Part shown: piece after piece, positions 63,929-64,000 of the stretch
Layout of the letters: each line of letters begins with the position of its first letter
How positions within the stretch are numbered: position 1 is the stretch's first letter
NCBI GenBank assembly: GCA_011525875.1
Contig: WYBN01000009.1
Coordinates: 1 to 64,000, forward strand
Source of the DNA: Melioribacteraceae bacterium
Lineage (GTDB): Bacteria > Bacteroidota > Ignavibacteria > Ignavibacteriales > Melioribacteraceae
Reading direction: 5' to 3'
Length of the DNA stretch: 64,000 bases
Made by a program: the position numbers and the translations under genes
The notes under the pieces: model-generated
What the model was told of the DNA's origin: nothing
Database searches by the model: none
Seen by the model: only the letters and a program-made list of their open reading frames with translations

Positions 63929-64000
63929 ATGAGCAAGATAAAATTTGTAATCAAGCGCAACGGCGCTACTGTAGACTTCAACAAAAACAGAATTTCTAAT
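63929..64000 (+). CDS. ATP-cone protein, probably ribonucleotide reductase (5' partial)
   Basis: A GGAGAGG ribosome binding site precedes ATG 63929. Only the first 24 residues are in the window: MSKIKFVIKRNGATVDFNKN, then RISN. The IKRNGATVDFNKNRI pattern is the beginning of an ATP-cone, the allosteric domain of class I, II and III ribonucleotide reductases and of NrdR. The position at a protein N-terminus favours a large reductase subunit. The class cannot be decided from this piece. Confidence 0.68.
   Translation, partial: MSKIKFVIKRNGATVDFNKNRISN

Noticed and set aside
1..64000. tRNA genes, CRISPR arrays, insertion sequences, prophage
   Set aside because: No cloverleaf, regular repeat-spacer array, transposase or phage structural gene was recognised while reading. 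A dedicated scan was not possible.

Overview
The window looks like chromosome from a free-living, AT-rich bacterium of the Bacteroidota/Chlorobi/Ignavibacteriota group, most likely an ignavibacterium-like lineage. This is inference. The grounds are a type A secretion-system (T9SS) sorting domain at the left edge, an OSB-type menaquinone operon, a three-domain-length IspG, many small outer-membrane or lipoprotein genes, and frequent TTG starts behind AGGA/GGAG ribosome binding sites. I see no tRNA, rRNA, CRISPR array, insertion sequence or phage module. The gene content is mainly housekeeping, with a few unusual loci between.

Layout. 1-5.3 kb: a T9SS tail, a clipped secreted-protein gene start, hemH with a GMC oxidoreductase, and several small envelope proteins. 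5.3-10.3 kb: an FmdB-type zinc ribbon and a rhodanese lipoprotein, then the phosphate operon pstS-pstC-pstA-pstB-phoU on the minus strand. 10.5-15.3 kb: two tandem sodium/solute symporter paralogues, the first with a 70-residue membrane partner. 15.4-23.1 kb: a probable DUF4905 protein, AMMECR1 and MEMO homologues, a serine hydrolase, a TRAP transporter split over both strands, and a degenerate galactokinase-like protein. 23.2-26.8 kb: a TPR protein, aroE and a long YwqK-repeat protein. 26.9-35.6 kb: a complete menaquinone operon, menF-menD-menH-menB-menA-menC-menE, met at its 3' end by a convergent hotdog thioesterase. 35.8-39.5 kb: a MarR regulator, prmA, a TatD-radical SAM fusion and purM.

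39.6-44.6 kb is a continuous run hrcA-grpE-dnaJ followed by a HhH membrane protein, a single-pass protein and a PilM-like protein. A 12-N9-12 inverted repeat lies just upstream of hrcA and is not the canonical CIRCE sequence. 44.6-50.6 kb: rsmD, glyS (apparently starting at ATC), a GH13 enzyme and dnaG. 50.7-57.4 kb: a DJ-1/PfpI protein, long ispG, a Nif3-like protein, a coiled-coil zinc ribbon, radA and an MlaF-like ATPase. 57.5-61.9 kb: an ECF sigma factor, an ArsC-like protein, a HAD hydrolase, two envelope proteins and dnaA. 61.9-62.4 kb is a candidate oriC with DnaA boxes and a 16-bp perfect palindrome. The window ends with an asparaginase, an HEGGH membrane protein and the start of an ATP-cone protein, probably a ribonucleotide reductase.

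Systems that work together here are phosphate uptake (Pst/PhoU), menaquinone synthesis from chorismate to demethylmenaquinone, protein-folding control (HrcA/GrpE/DnaJ), and replication initiation and priming (DnaA, DnaG). The loci I would look at first are the PilM-like cluster behind dnaJ, the hrcA-proximal inverted repeat, the ATC start of glyS, the degenerate galactokinase, the TatD-radical SAM fusion and the oriC palindrome.
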